Positions 8,252 through 16,969 of a stretch of 64,000 nucleotides of DNA are shown here, piece by piece. A program made the position numbers and the translations under genes. Under the pieces are notes generated by a model. It was not told the DNA's origin and made no database searches. It was given only the letters and a program-made list of their open reading frames with translations. Numbering within the stretch: the first letter of the stretch is position 1; every line of letters begins with the position of its first letter. Source of the stretch: Bacillus sp. AFS041924 (GTDB lineage: Bacteria > Bacillota > Bacilli > Bacillales > Bacillaceae_G); contig NZ_NULG01000007.1 in NCBI RefSeq assembly GCF_002577195.1, positions 162,416 through 226,415 of the forward strand, in the 5' to 3' direction.

Positions 8252-9271
8252 ATGGGCCCAACAATTTACGATATTGCTCGCGTGGCTAACGTTTCAAAGT
8301 CCACTGTATCTCGAGTACTTAATAATAAAGATAATATTTCAGAAGAAAGCCGTATACGAGTAATGAAGGCAATTGAAGAGTTAAATTACCAACCTAATAA
8401 ATTAGCTAGGGCTCTTACATCATCAGGCTTTGATGCAATCTTGGTAATGTCCCGTTCTACGAAAACAACTGCCGGAAACACGTTTTTCTCTGAAATTATT
8501 CACTCTATTTCAACGAGATCAGAAGTAGAAAATTTCGATGTCATTATCCAAACATCTAAAAATAGCAAAGATGAGTTAAATAAGTGTATCGAGAAGATTC
8601 GAGGGAAAATGATTAAAGGAATTCTAATGCTGAGTTCACCTGCAAATGAGGACTTTTTCAAAGAATTAGATAAATATAAAATTCCAGTAGTAGTTATTGG
8701 AAGAGTAGAAGGAAACTATCAACATATTTATTCAGTGGATACTGATAATTTTAATGATAGTTATCAATTAGTCCAACACTTAATCAATCAAGGACATACT
8801 GACATTGCATGTCTACATTCTTCTCTCGATTACCATGTATCAATTGACAGACTGGAAGGATATAAAAAATGTTTAATTGATAATGGAATTCCTCTTCGCC
8901 CTGATCGAATTATTGATAGTGGGTATACAATGGAAAGGGCATACGAAGTTTCAGAATCACTTTTGAAATCTAAAGATTTACCTACAGCAATTTTTGCAAT
9001 AGATGACCTGAAAGTGATTGGACTTTATAATACAACTGCAAAGTTAGGAATATCCATCCCGAAAGATGTATCAGTTATAGGATATAATAATGGGATTTTT
9101 TCACCATTGTTCTCGCCACCTTTAACAGGGATTGAAATTCCTGTTATGAAGCTTGGTGAAATTGCTACAGACTTACTTTTTAAGCGAATAAAAAATGTAC
9201 CTAAAAAATCAGAGCACATTATTGTTCCAACAAAGTTGGTCGAACGAAAATCAGTTGCAAAATTAAATTGA
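8252..9271 (+). CDS. LacI-family transcriptional regulator of the ycj-like operon
   Basis: 339 residues. An N-terminal helix-turn-helix (TIYDIARVANVSKSTVSRVL, residues 4-23) and the hinge helix YQPNKLARAL are followed by a periplasmic-binding-protein-like sugar sensor domain (VIGRVEGNYQHIYSVDTDN around 150; IFAIDDLKVIGLY around 250). ATG start with GAGGAG 8 bases upstream. It is divergent from the phosphorylase operon and precedes beta-phosphoglucomutase by 22 bases. Likely represses the operon through the twin operators until a sugar inducer binds; the inducer is unknown. Confidence 0.92.
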   Translation: MGPTIYDIARVANVSKSTVSRVLNNKDNISEESRIRVMKAIEELNYQPNKLARALTSSGFDAILVMSRSTKTTAGNTFFSEIIHSISTRSEVENFDVIIQTSKNSKDELNKCIEKIRGKMIKGILMLSSPANEDFFKELDKYKIPVVVIGRVEGNYQHIYSVDTDNFNDSYQLVQHLINQGHTDIACLHSSLDYHVSIDRLEGYKKCLIDNGIPLRPDRIIDSGYTMERAYEVSESLLKSKDLPTAIFAIDDLKVIGLYNTTAKLGISIPKDVSVIGYNNGIFSPLFSPPLTGIEIPVMKLGEIATDLLFKRIKNVPKKSEHIIVPTKLVERKSVAKLN

Positions 9272-9293
9272 TCGAATCTATGGAGGTATCATT

Positions 9294-9965
9294 TTGAAAA
9301 AACAAATTGAAGCATTTATTTTTGATTTAGACGGTGTAATTACTGATACTGCTGAATTTCATTATTTAGCGTGGAAAAAGTTAGGTGAAGACTTAGGAAT
9401 TCCTTTTGATCGTGAATTTAATGAAACATTAAAAGGTGTAAGCCGAACAGATTCATTAGAAAGAATCCTAACGTTAGGAAACCGACAAAATGATTTCACT
9501 GAAAGCGAAAAAAATGATTTAGCAACAAAAAAGAATGCACATTATGTGGAACTAATTCGCAATATATCTGAAAAAGACTTATTACCCGGCATTGAATCAT
9601 TTTTAAAGCAAATTAAAGAAGCTGGTATTAAAATTTCAATGGCATCTGCTTCAAAAAATGCATTAATGGTCGTTAAAGCTTTAGGCATTATTGATTATTT
9701 TGACCATATCGTTGACGCTGCAACAGTCATTAATTCTAAGCCAGATCCAGAAGTATTTTTAAAAGCTGCCGAAGCAGTTTCTGCTAAACCTGAGAACTGC
9801 ATCGGTGTGGAGGACGCGGCAGCTGGTGTAGACGCGATTAACTCGGCTAATATGTTCTCAGTTGCGATTGGAGATGCTGCAATTTTAGGCCATGCTAACC
9901 TAGTTTTATCATCAACTGAAGAATTAGAACTTAATCGTATTATTGATAAGTATTTAACAGTTTAA
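9294..9965 (+). CDS. pgmB: beta-phosphoglucomutase (YcjU-like, HAD superfamily)
   Basis: 223 residues, usual for the family. HAD motif I is FDLDGVITDT (residues 10-19; first Asp phosphorylated, second general acid/base). The cap domain follows, with KGVSRTDSLERIL typical of beta-PGM substrate recognition. Motif II MASASKNA, motif III Lys in NSKPDPEVF, motif IV GVEDAAAGVDA. Cytoplasmic; converts beta-glucose-1-phosphate to glucose-6-phosphate. Start TTG at 9294 with GGAGGT 6 bases upstream. Same transcript as the LacI gene and equivalent of ycjU, so it channels the product of an inverting glucoside phosphorylase into glycolysis. Confidence 0.92.
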   Translation: MKKQIEAFIFDLDGVITDTAEFHYLAWKKLGEDLGIPFDREFNETLKGVSRTDSLERILTLGNRQNDFTESEKNDLATKKNAHYVELIRNISEKDLLPGIESFLKQIKEAGIKISMASASKNALMVVKALGIIDYFDHIVDAATVINSKPDPEVFLKAAEAVSAKPENCIGVEDAAAGVDAINSANMFSVAIGDAAILGHANLVLSSTEELELNRIIDKYLTV

Positions 9966-9996
9966 TACCAAAGTAGCATTTTGATTAATTAATAAT

Positions 9997-10040
9997 AAAA
10001 AACGAAAACCTAATTTTCATTTTCTAGGTTTTCGTTTTTT
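9997..10040. terminator. bidirectional terminator between pgmB and bioB
   Basis: A 16-bp stem pairs aaaaaacgaaaaccta (9997-10012) with taggttttcgtttttt (10025-10040) around a 12-base loop, A-run on one side and T-run on the other. It serves the two converging genes. Confidence 0.9.
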
Positions 10041-10042
10041 TA

Positions 10043-11065
10043 TTATGAGAATATCTTTTCTTGTTTTCCAACCAACTCAATCTCAAACCCCAAATCTTCT
10101 AGCATTGCATGGTCACTATTTGTTTCCTGCCCCTCCGTTGTCAAATAATCACCTATGAAAATACTATTTGCCACATAAAGTCCAAGTGGCTGTAAACTAC
10201 GCAGATTTACTTCACGTCCTCCAGAAATTCGAATTTCTTTCGTTGGATTAATGAATCGGAAAAGTGCCAACACTTTTAAACAATAACGTGGATTTAATTC
10301 GTTCACGCCTTCTAGTTTCGTTCCATTAATAGCATGTAAAAAGTTTACCGGAATGGAGTCTGCATCTAATAATCGTAATGACCTCGCGATTGAAATAACA
10401 TCTTGTTTCGTTTCCTTCATCCCAATAATTGCTCCTGAACATGGAGATATACCTGACTGTTTAACTTTCTCAACCGTATCTATGCGATCCTGATATGTAT
10501 GGGTTGTTGTTATATAATTATGATGCTCCGCTGAAGTATTTAAATTATGATTATATCGATCAACACCTGCTTCTTTCAGTTCACTAGCTTGATGATCCTT
10601 AATAAGCCCTAAGCAGGCACATACTTTCAAACCGTATAATTCTTTAATTTCCTTAACTGCATCTGTAACAACATTTACATCCCTGTTTGTCGGTCCACGT
10701 CCACTTGCAACAATACAATATGTACCTGCCTTTAAATCAAAGGCACGCTTTGCACCATCAAGAATTTCTTCTTTAGATAGAAAAGGATATTTCTCAATAG
10801 GTGCACTAGAAATTGAAGATTGGGAACAATAGCCGCAATCCTCAGGACAATAACCACTTTTAGCATTAATGATCATATTTAGTTTAACTTTTTTTCCATA
10901 ATAATGTTTCCTAATAATAAATGCACCTTGTAAAAGTGAAAGTAAGTCATCATCTTCACATGTTAATATGCTTAATGCTTCTTCGTCTGAAATTTCTTTA
11001 CCTAAAATAACTTCATGTGCCAAATTAGTCCAATTCACCTTGAATCGCTCCTGTTCATTTATCAT
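10043..11065 (-). CDS. bioB: biotin synthase
   Basis: Radical-SAM enzyme inserting sulfur into dethiobiotin, the last step of biotin synthesis. 340 residues; the SAM cluster motif CPEDCGYCSQS gives Cys73, Cys77 and Cys80. Further conserved segments are GRGPT, YNHNLNTS, CSGAIIGMKET and the conserved Arg loop RISGGREVNLRSLQ near the C-terminus, which supplies ligands for the auxiliary cluster. ATG at 11065 overlaps the TGA of bioD (ATGA), so translation is coupled. Last gene of the bioYDB transcript. Confidence 0.98.
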   Translation of the reverse strand: MINEQERFKVNWTNLAHEVILGKEISDEEALSILTCEDDDLLSLLQGAFIIRKHYYGKKVKLNMIINAKSGYCPEDCGYCSQSSISSAPIEKYPFLSKEEILDGAKRAFDLKAGTYCIVASGRGPTNRDVNVVTDAVKEIKELYGLKVCACLGLIKDHQASELKEAGVDRYNHNLNTSAEHHNYITTTHTYQDRIDTVEKVKQSGISPCSGAIIGMKETKQDVISIARSLRLLDADSIPVNFLHAINGTKLEGVNELNPRYCLKVLALFRFINPTKEIRISGGREVNLRSLQPLGLYVANSIFIGDYLTTEGQETNSDHAMLEDLGFEIELVGKQEKIFS

Positions 11066-11742
11066 TTCGTCAATAATTGTTGAATTTCAATAATATTTTC
11101 TTCTGTAAAAAAGTCCGACTGTTCCGGTATGACTCCTAGAATGTTTTGTCCAGTTAATTTTTCTAGCATCATTAAATTATCTTTTTCCATGTCATTCATG
11201 GTCGATGGTACGTTATTAATTAATAAGCCTAAAATATTAATTTGGTGCGACATCAAATACTCAGTTGTTAAAACTGTATGATTAATCGTTCCTAGCCTTA
11301 ATGTAGTAACAAGAATTACAGGTAGATTTAATAGCTTTATTAAATCAATCGTCCCAAAATTTTCTTTTATCGGAACTGCAACTCCACCGGCACCTTCAAC
11401 AAAAACAACATCATGCTTGTCTTCTAATTGCTTATATTTTTCTAAAATAACTTGCTCATCGATAAAGACATTTTCTAGTTTACTAGCTAAATGTGGTGAA
11501 ACGGGTGTTTTAAGCGTGTATGAATTGTAATAATGATCGTCTTCTGAAAGCGTTAATTTTTCTTTATAAAACGCTACATCCTCACCTATAAATCTATTAT
11601 CTATATTAACTACTCCACTCTGAATTGGCTTATAAGGAATTGCATCAATTCCTTTTCTTTGCAGGCAAGATACCATTTGAGTAGTTACATAGGTTTTCCC
11701 AATATTTGTATCAATTCCAGTAACAAAATATCCTTTCCCCAT
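11062..11742 (-). CDS. bioD: dethiobiotin synthetase
   Basis: ATP-dependent carboxylase closing the ureido ring of DAPA. 226 residues from the ATG at 11742, chosen over the ATG-like start at 11784 because AAAGGTGG is 8 bases upstream and the family starts at MGKGYFVTGIDTNIGKTYV. That sequence contains the P-loop (GIDTNIGKT) at residues ~7-15. Conserved YKPIQSG, FVEGAGGVAVP and LGTINHT follow. The start lies 2 bases from the bioY stop, and the stop overlaps bioB. Confidence 0.97.
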   Translation of the reverse strand: MGKGYFVTGIDTNIGKTYVTTQMVSCLQRKGIDAIPYKPIQSGVVNIDNRFIGEDVAFYKEKLTLSEDDHYYNSYTLKTPVSPHLASKLENVFIDEQVILEKYKQLEDKHDVVFVEGAGGVAVPIKENFGTIDLIKLLNLPVILVTTLRLGTINHTVLTTEYLMSHQINILGLLINNVPSTMNDMEKDNLMMLEKLTGQNILGVIPEQSDFFTEENIIEIQQLLTK

Positions 11743-11743
11743 C

Positions 11744-12316
11744 TTAAGCAGCCACCTTTTTTTCATTGTCTCTAGCTTTAGCAAAATGAGAATATAGGCG
11801 CACTGCCAATACTCCTCCTAAAACAGCAAGTAATAAATCTTGACCAATGCTATATACCAGCCCCATCATTAGAACCTTTTCGACTGAAACAGGACTATCT
11901 AACCAAGTATTTAAAGAAAGATATACATATGTAATGCCTAAAATATAAACAATCATTAACCCGACTACATTCGCAAAAATATAATGTTTAAGCTTCGGTT
12001 CTTTCGTTTTTTCTATTATGTATCCAATGACAAATGCTCCAATGATGAAGCCTATTAAATAGCCGAATGTTGGCTTTAATACATATTCAGGTCCACCACC
12101 TGAAGCAAATACTGGTATCCCAATTAATCCAATTCCTACATACAGTATTTGACTCATCATCCCTCTTTTACTTCCTAAAAGATTGCCGGCTAAAAATACA
12201 AAAAGTATTTGAAGCGTAAACGGAATCACTGGTAAGGGAATCTTAATAAACGCCCCAATCGATGTTAATGAGGCAAATAATGATATTACTGTTAAAGATA
12301 AAGTCCTATTTTGCAT
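11744..12316 (-). CDS. bioY: biotin ECF transporter S component BioY
   Basis: 190-residue integral membrane protein with about six hydrophobic segments. The family motif LAGNLLGSKRGMMSQILYVGIGLIG-like stretch is at residues 43-67 and the biotin-site region FASGGGPEYVLKPTFGYLIGF follows. BioY binds extracellular biotin and works alone or with the shared EcfA/A'/T energising module encoded elsewhere. ATG start with AGGGGG 8 bases upstream. First gene of bioYDB, so uptake and late synthesis are co-regulated by BirA. Confidence 0.96.
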   Translation of the reverse strand: MQNRTLSLTVISLFASLTSIGAFIKIPLPVIPFTLQILFVFLAGNLLGSKRGMMSQILYVGIGLIGIPVFASGGGPEYVLKPTFGYLIGFIIGAFVIGYIIEKTKEPKLKHYIFANVVGLMIVYILGITYVYLSLNTWLDSPVSVEKVLMMGLVYSIGQDLLLAVLGGVLAVRLYSHFAKARDNEKKVAA

Positions 12317-12341
12317 AGAATTCCCCCTATTAATTTATAAG

Positions 12342-12377
12342 TTTGACAAACTAGCAAAATTTGACAAACTCACAAAA
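12342..12377. repeat. tandem 18-bp repeat in the bio intergenic region
   Basis: tttgacaaactagcaaaa (12342-12359) is followed at once by tttgacaaactcacaaaa (12360-12377), 16 of 18 identical. Each unit contains the near-palindrome gtttgacaaac. It lies in the bioY leader/promoter zone. Confidence 0.7.
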
Positions 12378-12400
12378 TTAAATTAACATGCAATTAAAAT

Positions 12401-12438
12401 ATATGTCAACCTTTGTTGTATTTTGGTTAACATATAAT
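12401..12438 (+). promoter_or_regulatory. BirA operator overlapping the bioA promoter
   Basis: Inverted repeat atatgtcaacc (12401-12411), 13-base spacer, ggttaacatat (12425-12435), with one mismatch between arms. This is the TTGTTAACC/GGTTAACAA-type operator used by bifunctional BirA in bacilli. The right arm overlaps a TATAAT -10 (12433-12438) for bioA. Biotinyl-AMP-bound BirA would thus repress bioA and probably bioYDB. Confidence 0.8.
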
Positions 12439-12459
12439 TCAAGGGGGATAACATTATTT

Positions 12460-13818
12460 ATGAATCAAGAACTCTATCAAGAATTATCTTCAAAAAATAA
12501 ACAATACCTTTGGCATCCTTTTACTCAAATGAAAGATTATATAAACGAAGATCCACTGATTATTTCACATGGAAAAGATAGAAAGTTATATGATGTATTG
12601 GGGAATGAATATTATGATGGGGTCTCCTCTATTTGGTTAAATGTTCACGGTCATAATATCCAGGAATTAAATAAAGCGATTAATGAGCAGTTAGAAAAGG
12701 TTGCCCATTCTACACTTTTAGGTATGGCCAATATACCTGCGATTCTTTTAGCAGAGAAGCTAGTTGATATTTCTCCTAATGGCTTAGAAAAGGTTTTTTA
12801 TTCTGACTCGGGGGCTACTTCTGTAGAAATCGCTATAAAAATGGCCTATCAGTATTGGAGAAACATCGGTAAACCCGATAAAAATACTTTTGTTACGATG
12901 AAGGAAGCGTATCACGGAGATACAATTGGGGCAGTTTCCGTAGGAGCAATTGATTTATTTCATCAGGCGTATAATGAGCTACTATTTCCGAGTATAAAAG
13001 TTTCCTATCCACATCTTTACCGATCTAAATATGTGGGTAATGAAATAGAAATTAGGGATGCCTATTTAAAAGAGGTAGAAGATTTATTTATCGAAAAAGC
13101 TAATTCAATTGCAGCATTAATACTCGAACCTATTGTTCAAGGAGCAAGCGGTATTATTGTTATGCCAAAAGGATATTTAAAAGCCGTACGGGAATTATGT
13201 ATAAAATATGATGTATTACTTATCGCTGACGAGGTCGCAACAGGTTTTGGTCGTACTAGTAAAATGTTTGCTTGTGATTTAGAAGGAGTTACGCCTGATA
13301 TTTTGACTTGCGGAAAAGGTTTAACTGGTGGGTACTTACCGGTGGCAGCAACATTAACAACAAACAGAATCTATGAAGCTTTTTTAGGTACATACGAAGA
13401 GCAAAAAACTTTCTTTCATGGACATAGTTATACCGGTAATCCGCTTGGATGTGCAGTAGCATTAGCAAATTTAGATTTATTTAAGAACACTCAATTATTA
13501 GAACATGTTGAAAAGATTTCAACTTATGTAAAAGAGAAACTGATGAAATTTAATGAATTAAAACATGTTGGAGATATACGTCAAAGTGGCTTGATGATTG
13601 GAATTGAACTAGTAAAATCAAAGGATTCAAAAGAAGCTTTCCATTGGAATGAGCGAATTGGTGTGCAAGTAACGAAAAGAGCAAAGGAACTCGGTTTACT
13701 TACCCGTCCACTTGGAAATGTTATTGTATTTATGCCGCCATTAGCATCAAAGGAATCGGAGCTTGAGGAAATGTTGGACATTCTGTATCGAGCTATTTCC
13801 GACATTACGGAATCGTAA
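12460..13818 (+). CDS. bioA: adenosylmethionine-8-amino-7-oxononanoate aminotransferase
   Basis: PLP enzyme converting KAPA to DAPA with S-adenosylmethionine as amino donor. 452 residues from the ATG at 12460 (MNQELYQELSS), preferred because AAGGGGG lies upstream (12441-12447); a longer frame from 12388 would run through the BirA box. Diagnostic N-terminus LWHPFTQMKDY; GVSSIWLNVHGHN; YHGDTIGA; LIADEVATGFGRT; and the PLP lysine in LTCGKGLTGGYLP. Divergent from bioYDB. bioF, bioW and bioI are not in the window. Confidence 0.97.
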   Translation: MNQELYQELSSKNKQYLWHPFTQMKDYINEDPLIISHGKDRKLYDVLGNEYYDGVSSIWLNVHGHNIQELNKAINEQLEKVAHSTLLGMANIPAILLAEKLVDISPNGLEKVFYSDSGATSVEIAIKMAYQYWRNIGKPDKNTFVTMKEAYHGDTIGAVSVGAIDLFHQAYNELLFPSIKVSYPHLYRSKYVGNEIEIRDAYLKEVEDLFIEKANSIAALILEPIVQGASGIIVMPKGYLKAVRELCIKYDVLLIADEVATGFGRTSKMFACDLEGVTPDILTCGKGLTGGYLPVAATLTTNRIYEAFLGTYEEQKTFFHGHSYTGNPLGCAVALANLDLFKNTQLLEHVEKISTYVKEKLMKFNELKHVGDIRQSGLMIGIELVKSKDSKEAFHWNERIGVQVTKRAKELGLLTRPLGNVIVFMPPLASKESELEEMLDILYRAISDITES

Positions 13819-13873
13819 TCAAAAACGAAAATAGTTTTTGCCTTCTCTGTTTCCAGGCTTACAAAGACTTTGA

Positions 13874-14151
13874 TTTCTTTTACATGGATTTTTTAAATAC
13901 TTACCTAGAGTGACCATGGTATTTGATCAAGAAGATCATAATAAATTCTATTATTATAACCCAGATTTATCTTTAAACAATAAAGTAGATATTGGTACAT
14001 ATGAAAAAAATCAAACTTAAAATATGTAATAAAGAGTAATCAACTTAACAACGAAGAATTTACTCTAAGTACAAAAGGATTTACAATTTTTATAAATGGT
14101 CAAAAATATTATTTTTATCAATTTAGCAGTGTACCCACAATTGAAGAATAA
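13874..14151 (+). pseudogene. frameshifted remnant of an unidentified gene
   Basis: One frame reads FKYLPRVTMVFDQEDHNKFY and on to NKVDIGTYEK, then stops; another frame carries on with YVIKSNQLNNEEFTLSTKGF and ends FYQFSSVPTIEE-stop (14149-14151). The two join at a run of seven A's (14004-14010), a typical slippage site. The composition looks like real protein. No convincing start, ribosome site or family; perhaps the tail of a small exported protein. Confidence 0.45.
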
Positions 14152-14338
14152 TTACTTATAAAAAGTGTAACTAAAAATAAATGGTGCAAATAGACGTTGC
14201 TAATAGAGAATAATAAAACAATAAAAATAAAACAGGAGAAGATTATCGTATTAAGCATATAAGCTTTGTTGTGTTGAATTAACATAAATGAAGTAACCTA
14301 CTAACAATAAAAAAGTAAATACCTTATAGAAAAAAATA

Positions 14339-14366
14339 GAGTGAAGAAACTTAGTGTTTCTCACTC
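14339..14366 (-). terminator. terminator of the 108-residue gene
   Basis: Stem gagtgaagaaac / gtttctcactc around a short loop; on the minus strand it is followed by a T-run (complement of 14331-14337). Confidence 0.8.
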
Positions 14367-14371
14367 CATTT

Positions 14372-14698
14372 TCACTTATTTAAATCTTTTTCATTTGTTA
14401 TTGGATAGCCTTTTATTTCATCTAACGAATGTAAATAAATTTCCATTTCACTCATTCTTAAACGAATTTCTTCAATTCCATCTTCTAATATCTTCGTTAA
14501 ATCTTTTTGAACTTCTTTAATCACTTCATCTTTTTCAAGACCCTCTAAGCGGACAATGCGATTGACCTTTAGTTCTTCAAGTGCCATCTTCATTTCAATC
14601 TTTGTAACTACCTCTTTCATCAATCGATTGATGTTTTTTTCAAAGTATTTTTCTTTAGCCTGTCCTATTTCTGTAGTTCTTGATTGTTCGAAATACAC
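14372..14698 (-). CDS. conserved-looking hypothetical protein, helical
   Basis: 108 residues, rich in Glu/Lys and Leu/Ile with heptad-like spacing (VVTKIEMKMALEELKVNRIV; KDLTKILEDGIEEIRLRMSE), so probably a helical or coiled-coil cytoplasmic protein. Start GTG at 14698 with GAGGTG 8 bases upstream; a clear terminator follows its stop. I do not recognise a family. It stands alone between the biotin genes and a TauE-like transporter. Confidence 0.6.
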   Translation of the reverse strand: MYFEQSRTTEIGQAKEKYFEKNINRLMKEVVTKIEMKMALEELKVNRIVRLEGLEKDEVIKEVQKDLTKILEDGIEEIRLRMSEMEIYLHSLDEIKGYPITNEKDLNK

Positions 14699-14925
14699 TC
14701 CGTATACACCTCTTCATCAATTTATCACATATCAATATATGCAAATTTTAAGAGAGTGGTACAAGTTAAAATGAAAAACTCATATTATTTTTGAAACAGA
14801 GAATTAAAATAGTATCATTATTGCTTTTTGCTGTGTTTATTATAATAATATTCTTATATTACTAAATTAATGATTTACATTAGTTTTTATTTTAACTACT
14901 AGCAAATTAAAGAAAGGTAGATTTG

Positions 14926-15693
14926 ATGATATTCCATATTGATCCATCGTTATTATTAACTTTAATTGTATTTGGATTTTTAGCTGCATTTATTGATTCC
15001 GTAGTTGGAGGCGGTGGGCTAATTACTTTACCAGTATTATTATTTACTGGTCTTTCTCCAGCTGCTGCTGTTGCCACGAACAAATTAGCTGGGTCAATTG
15101 GCTCTTTAACGAGCACAATCATGTTCTATCGTTCTGGAAAACTTGATTTAAAATCAGTCTATAAGTTATTCCCACTCACTTTTATTGGTTCTATTTTAGG
15201 AGCTTGGACGGTTCATTTAATTGACCCCACTATTCTAAAGCCACTTATGCTCGTTATGCTTGCTGCTGTTGCAGTTTATACTATTTTTAAGAAAAATTGG
15301 GGAGATACTACTTCCAATAAAAAGCTGTCAGCTACTCGTATAATTCTATTTATGCTTTTAATTTTTGGAATAGGTTTCTATGATGGGTTTATTGGCCCTG
15401 GTACAGGTTCATTCTTAATATTTGCTTTTTTAATGATGGGATTTGATTTTTTAAAGGCAGCAGGGAATGCAAAATTTTTAAATTTTGGAAGTAATATAGC
15501 TGCATTATTAATGTTTATGTACTTAGGACAAATTCATTATGCTTATGGTTTAGCTATGGGACTTGCACAAATAGCTGGTGCCATTTGTGGATCAAAATTT
15601 GCGATAAAAAAAGGCAGTGGCTACGTTCGCGTCCTTTTTATTACGGTTACCTTTTTATTGTTAGCAAAAAATACATTTGATTATCTTCATTAA
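14926..15693 (+). CDS. TSUP-family sulfite/sulfonate exporter-like membrane protein (TauE/SafE, YfcA-like)
   Basis: 255 residues and about eight membrane segments. Both TSUP half signatures are present: AAFIDSVVGGGGLITLPVLL (residues ~20-39) and FYDGFIGPGTGSFLIF (~145-160). Members move sulfite, sulfoacetate or other sulfur/organic anions across the membrane; the substrate here is unknown. ATG at 14926 preceded by AAAGGTAG; TTG at 14923 is possible but closer to the ribosome site. Single gene bounded by a terminator at 15705-15737. Confidence 0.88.
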   Translation: MIFHIDPSLLLTLIVFGFLAAFIDSVVGGGGLITLPVLLFTGLSPAAAVATNKLAGSIGSLTSTIMFYRSGKLDLKSVYKLFPLTFIGSILGAWTVHLIDPTILKPLMLVMLAAVAVYTIFKKNWGDTTSNKKLSATRIILFMLLIFGIGFYDGFIGPGTGSFLIFAFLMMGFDFLKAAGNAKFLNFGSNIAALLMFMYLGQIHYAYGLAMGLAQIAGAICGSKFAIKKGSGYVRVLFITVTFLLLAKNTFDYLH

Positions 15694-15704
15694 AACGTAT
15701 AAAT

Positions 15705-15737
15705 AAAAAATGGTAGGCTGTATGCTTACCATTTTTT
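15705..15737. terminator. bidirectional terminator
   Basis: Stem aaaaaatggta (15705-15715) with taccatttttt (15727-15737), shared by the TSUP gene and the convergent thiolase gene. Confidence 0.85.
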
Positions 15738-15743
15738 AATAGA

Positions 15744-16919
15744 TTATACGGCTTCCACAATAATGGATACTCCTTGTCCACCACCAACACATAAAGTTGC
15801 TAAACCGATTTGTTTCTTTTGTCGTATTAATTCGTGTAATAAAGTAACTACTATTCTTGTACCTGAACATCCGATTGGATGCCCTAAAGCAATAGCTCCT
15901 CCGTTTACATTAATAATCTCTTCAGATATACCTAGTTCCTTATTTACTGCAAGCACTTGTGCAGCAAACGCTTCATTGATCTCTGCCAATTCAATATCCT
16001 GTATTGTTAAGTTTGCTCGTTGCAGAGCTATTTGTGTTGCTGGAACTGGTCCGATACCCATAATAGAAGGTGATACTGCAGCGCTTGCGACAGATCGAAT
16101 TTTGGCAAGAGGTTTTAAACCATATTCTCTAACAGCTTGTTCAGAAGCAATAATGACTGCAGCTGCACCATCATTTAAAGAAGAGGCATTTCCAGCTGTC
16201 ACTGTTCCATTTTCTTTAAATGCTGGTTTAAGAGTTTGCAATTTCTCCAAACTAGTGCTTTTTATGTTCTCATCTTCTGTAAAAAAAGTAGTACCTTTTT
16301 TACTTTTAATCGTAACTGGAATAATTTCCTTTTCGAATAGTCCCTGCTCTTTAGCTTTAATTGCTTTTTGTTGACTTGATAATGCATATGCATCTTGTTC
16401 CTCGCGCGATATACGATAGTCTTCAACTAAATTTTCCGCTGTCACTCCCATATGATAACCTTCTATTGCACAGTGGAGCCCGTCATGAAAAATTGCGTCT
16501 ACCGTCTTCAAATCTCCCATTTTTTGTCCCCATCTTGCATTCATCACTAAATGTGGGACATTACTCATACTTTCGGTTCCACCTGCAATTACAATATTCG
16601 AATCTCCAGCTAATATTTGGTGATAGGCTAATGTTATTGCTCGCAGTCCAGATGCACATTGTTTATCGATTGTAATGGCTGGTATAGATGGGGGTAAGCC
16701 AGCATTAATTGCCGCTTGTCTTGATGGATTACCTTTCAGTCCTGATTTTAAAACATTACCTATTACTACTTCATCAATACAATCTGCAGAAAGACCAGAT
16801 CGTTGCCATACTTCCTTAACAACTGTTGATGCAAGCTGTACGGCACCGACCTCTTTCAATGAACCACCAAAACACCCTATAGGCGTTCTGAGTGCCTCGA
16901 CTAAATAGACATTTTGCAT
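15744..16919 (-). CDS. thiolase family protein (acetyl-CoA C-acyltransferase)
   Basis: 391 residues, standard degradative or biosynthetic thiolase length. Acyl-accepting Cys88 in DKQCASGLRA; catalytic His347 in NGGAIALGHPIGCSG and Cys377 in LCVGGGQG. Cytoplasmic; cleaves a beta-ketoacyl-CoA with CoA, or the reverse condensation. ATG at 16919. It ends the minus-strand run led by the short-chain dehydrogenase at 16970-17752 (50-base gap), so it is likely read from the conserved promoter element at 17814. In this catabolic island it would perform the final chain cleavage. Confidence 0.93.
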   Translation of the reverse strand: MQNVYLVEALRTPIGCFGGSLKEVGAVQLASTVVKEVWQRSGLSADCIDEVVIGNVLKSGLKGNPSRQAAINAGLPPSIPAITIDKQCASGLRAITLAYHQILAGDSNIVIAGGTESMSNVPHLVMNARWGQKMGDLKTVDAIFHDGLHCAIEGYHMGVTAENLVEDYRISREEQDAYALSSQQKAIKAKEQGLFEKEIIPVTIKSKKGTTFFTEDENIKSTSLEKLQTLKPAFKENGTVTAGNASSLNDGAAAVIIASEQAVREYGLKPLAKIRSVASAAVSPSIMGIGPVPATQIALQRANLTIQDIELAEINEAFAAQVLAVNKELGISEEIINVNGGAIALGHPIGCSGTRIVVTLLHELIRQKKQIGLATLCVGGGQGVSIIVEAV

Positions 16920-16969
16920 TCACAATCCCTCGCTTCGATAAATTTAATCTCGTATTTGTCTTAAGCTAT

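Noticed and set aside
15763..16908. Long plus-strand ORFs opposite the thiolase gene
   Set aside because: Antisense shadows of a clear thiolase; no ribosome sites.
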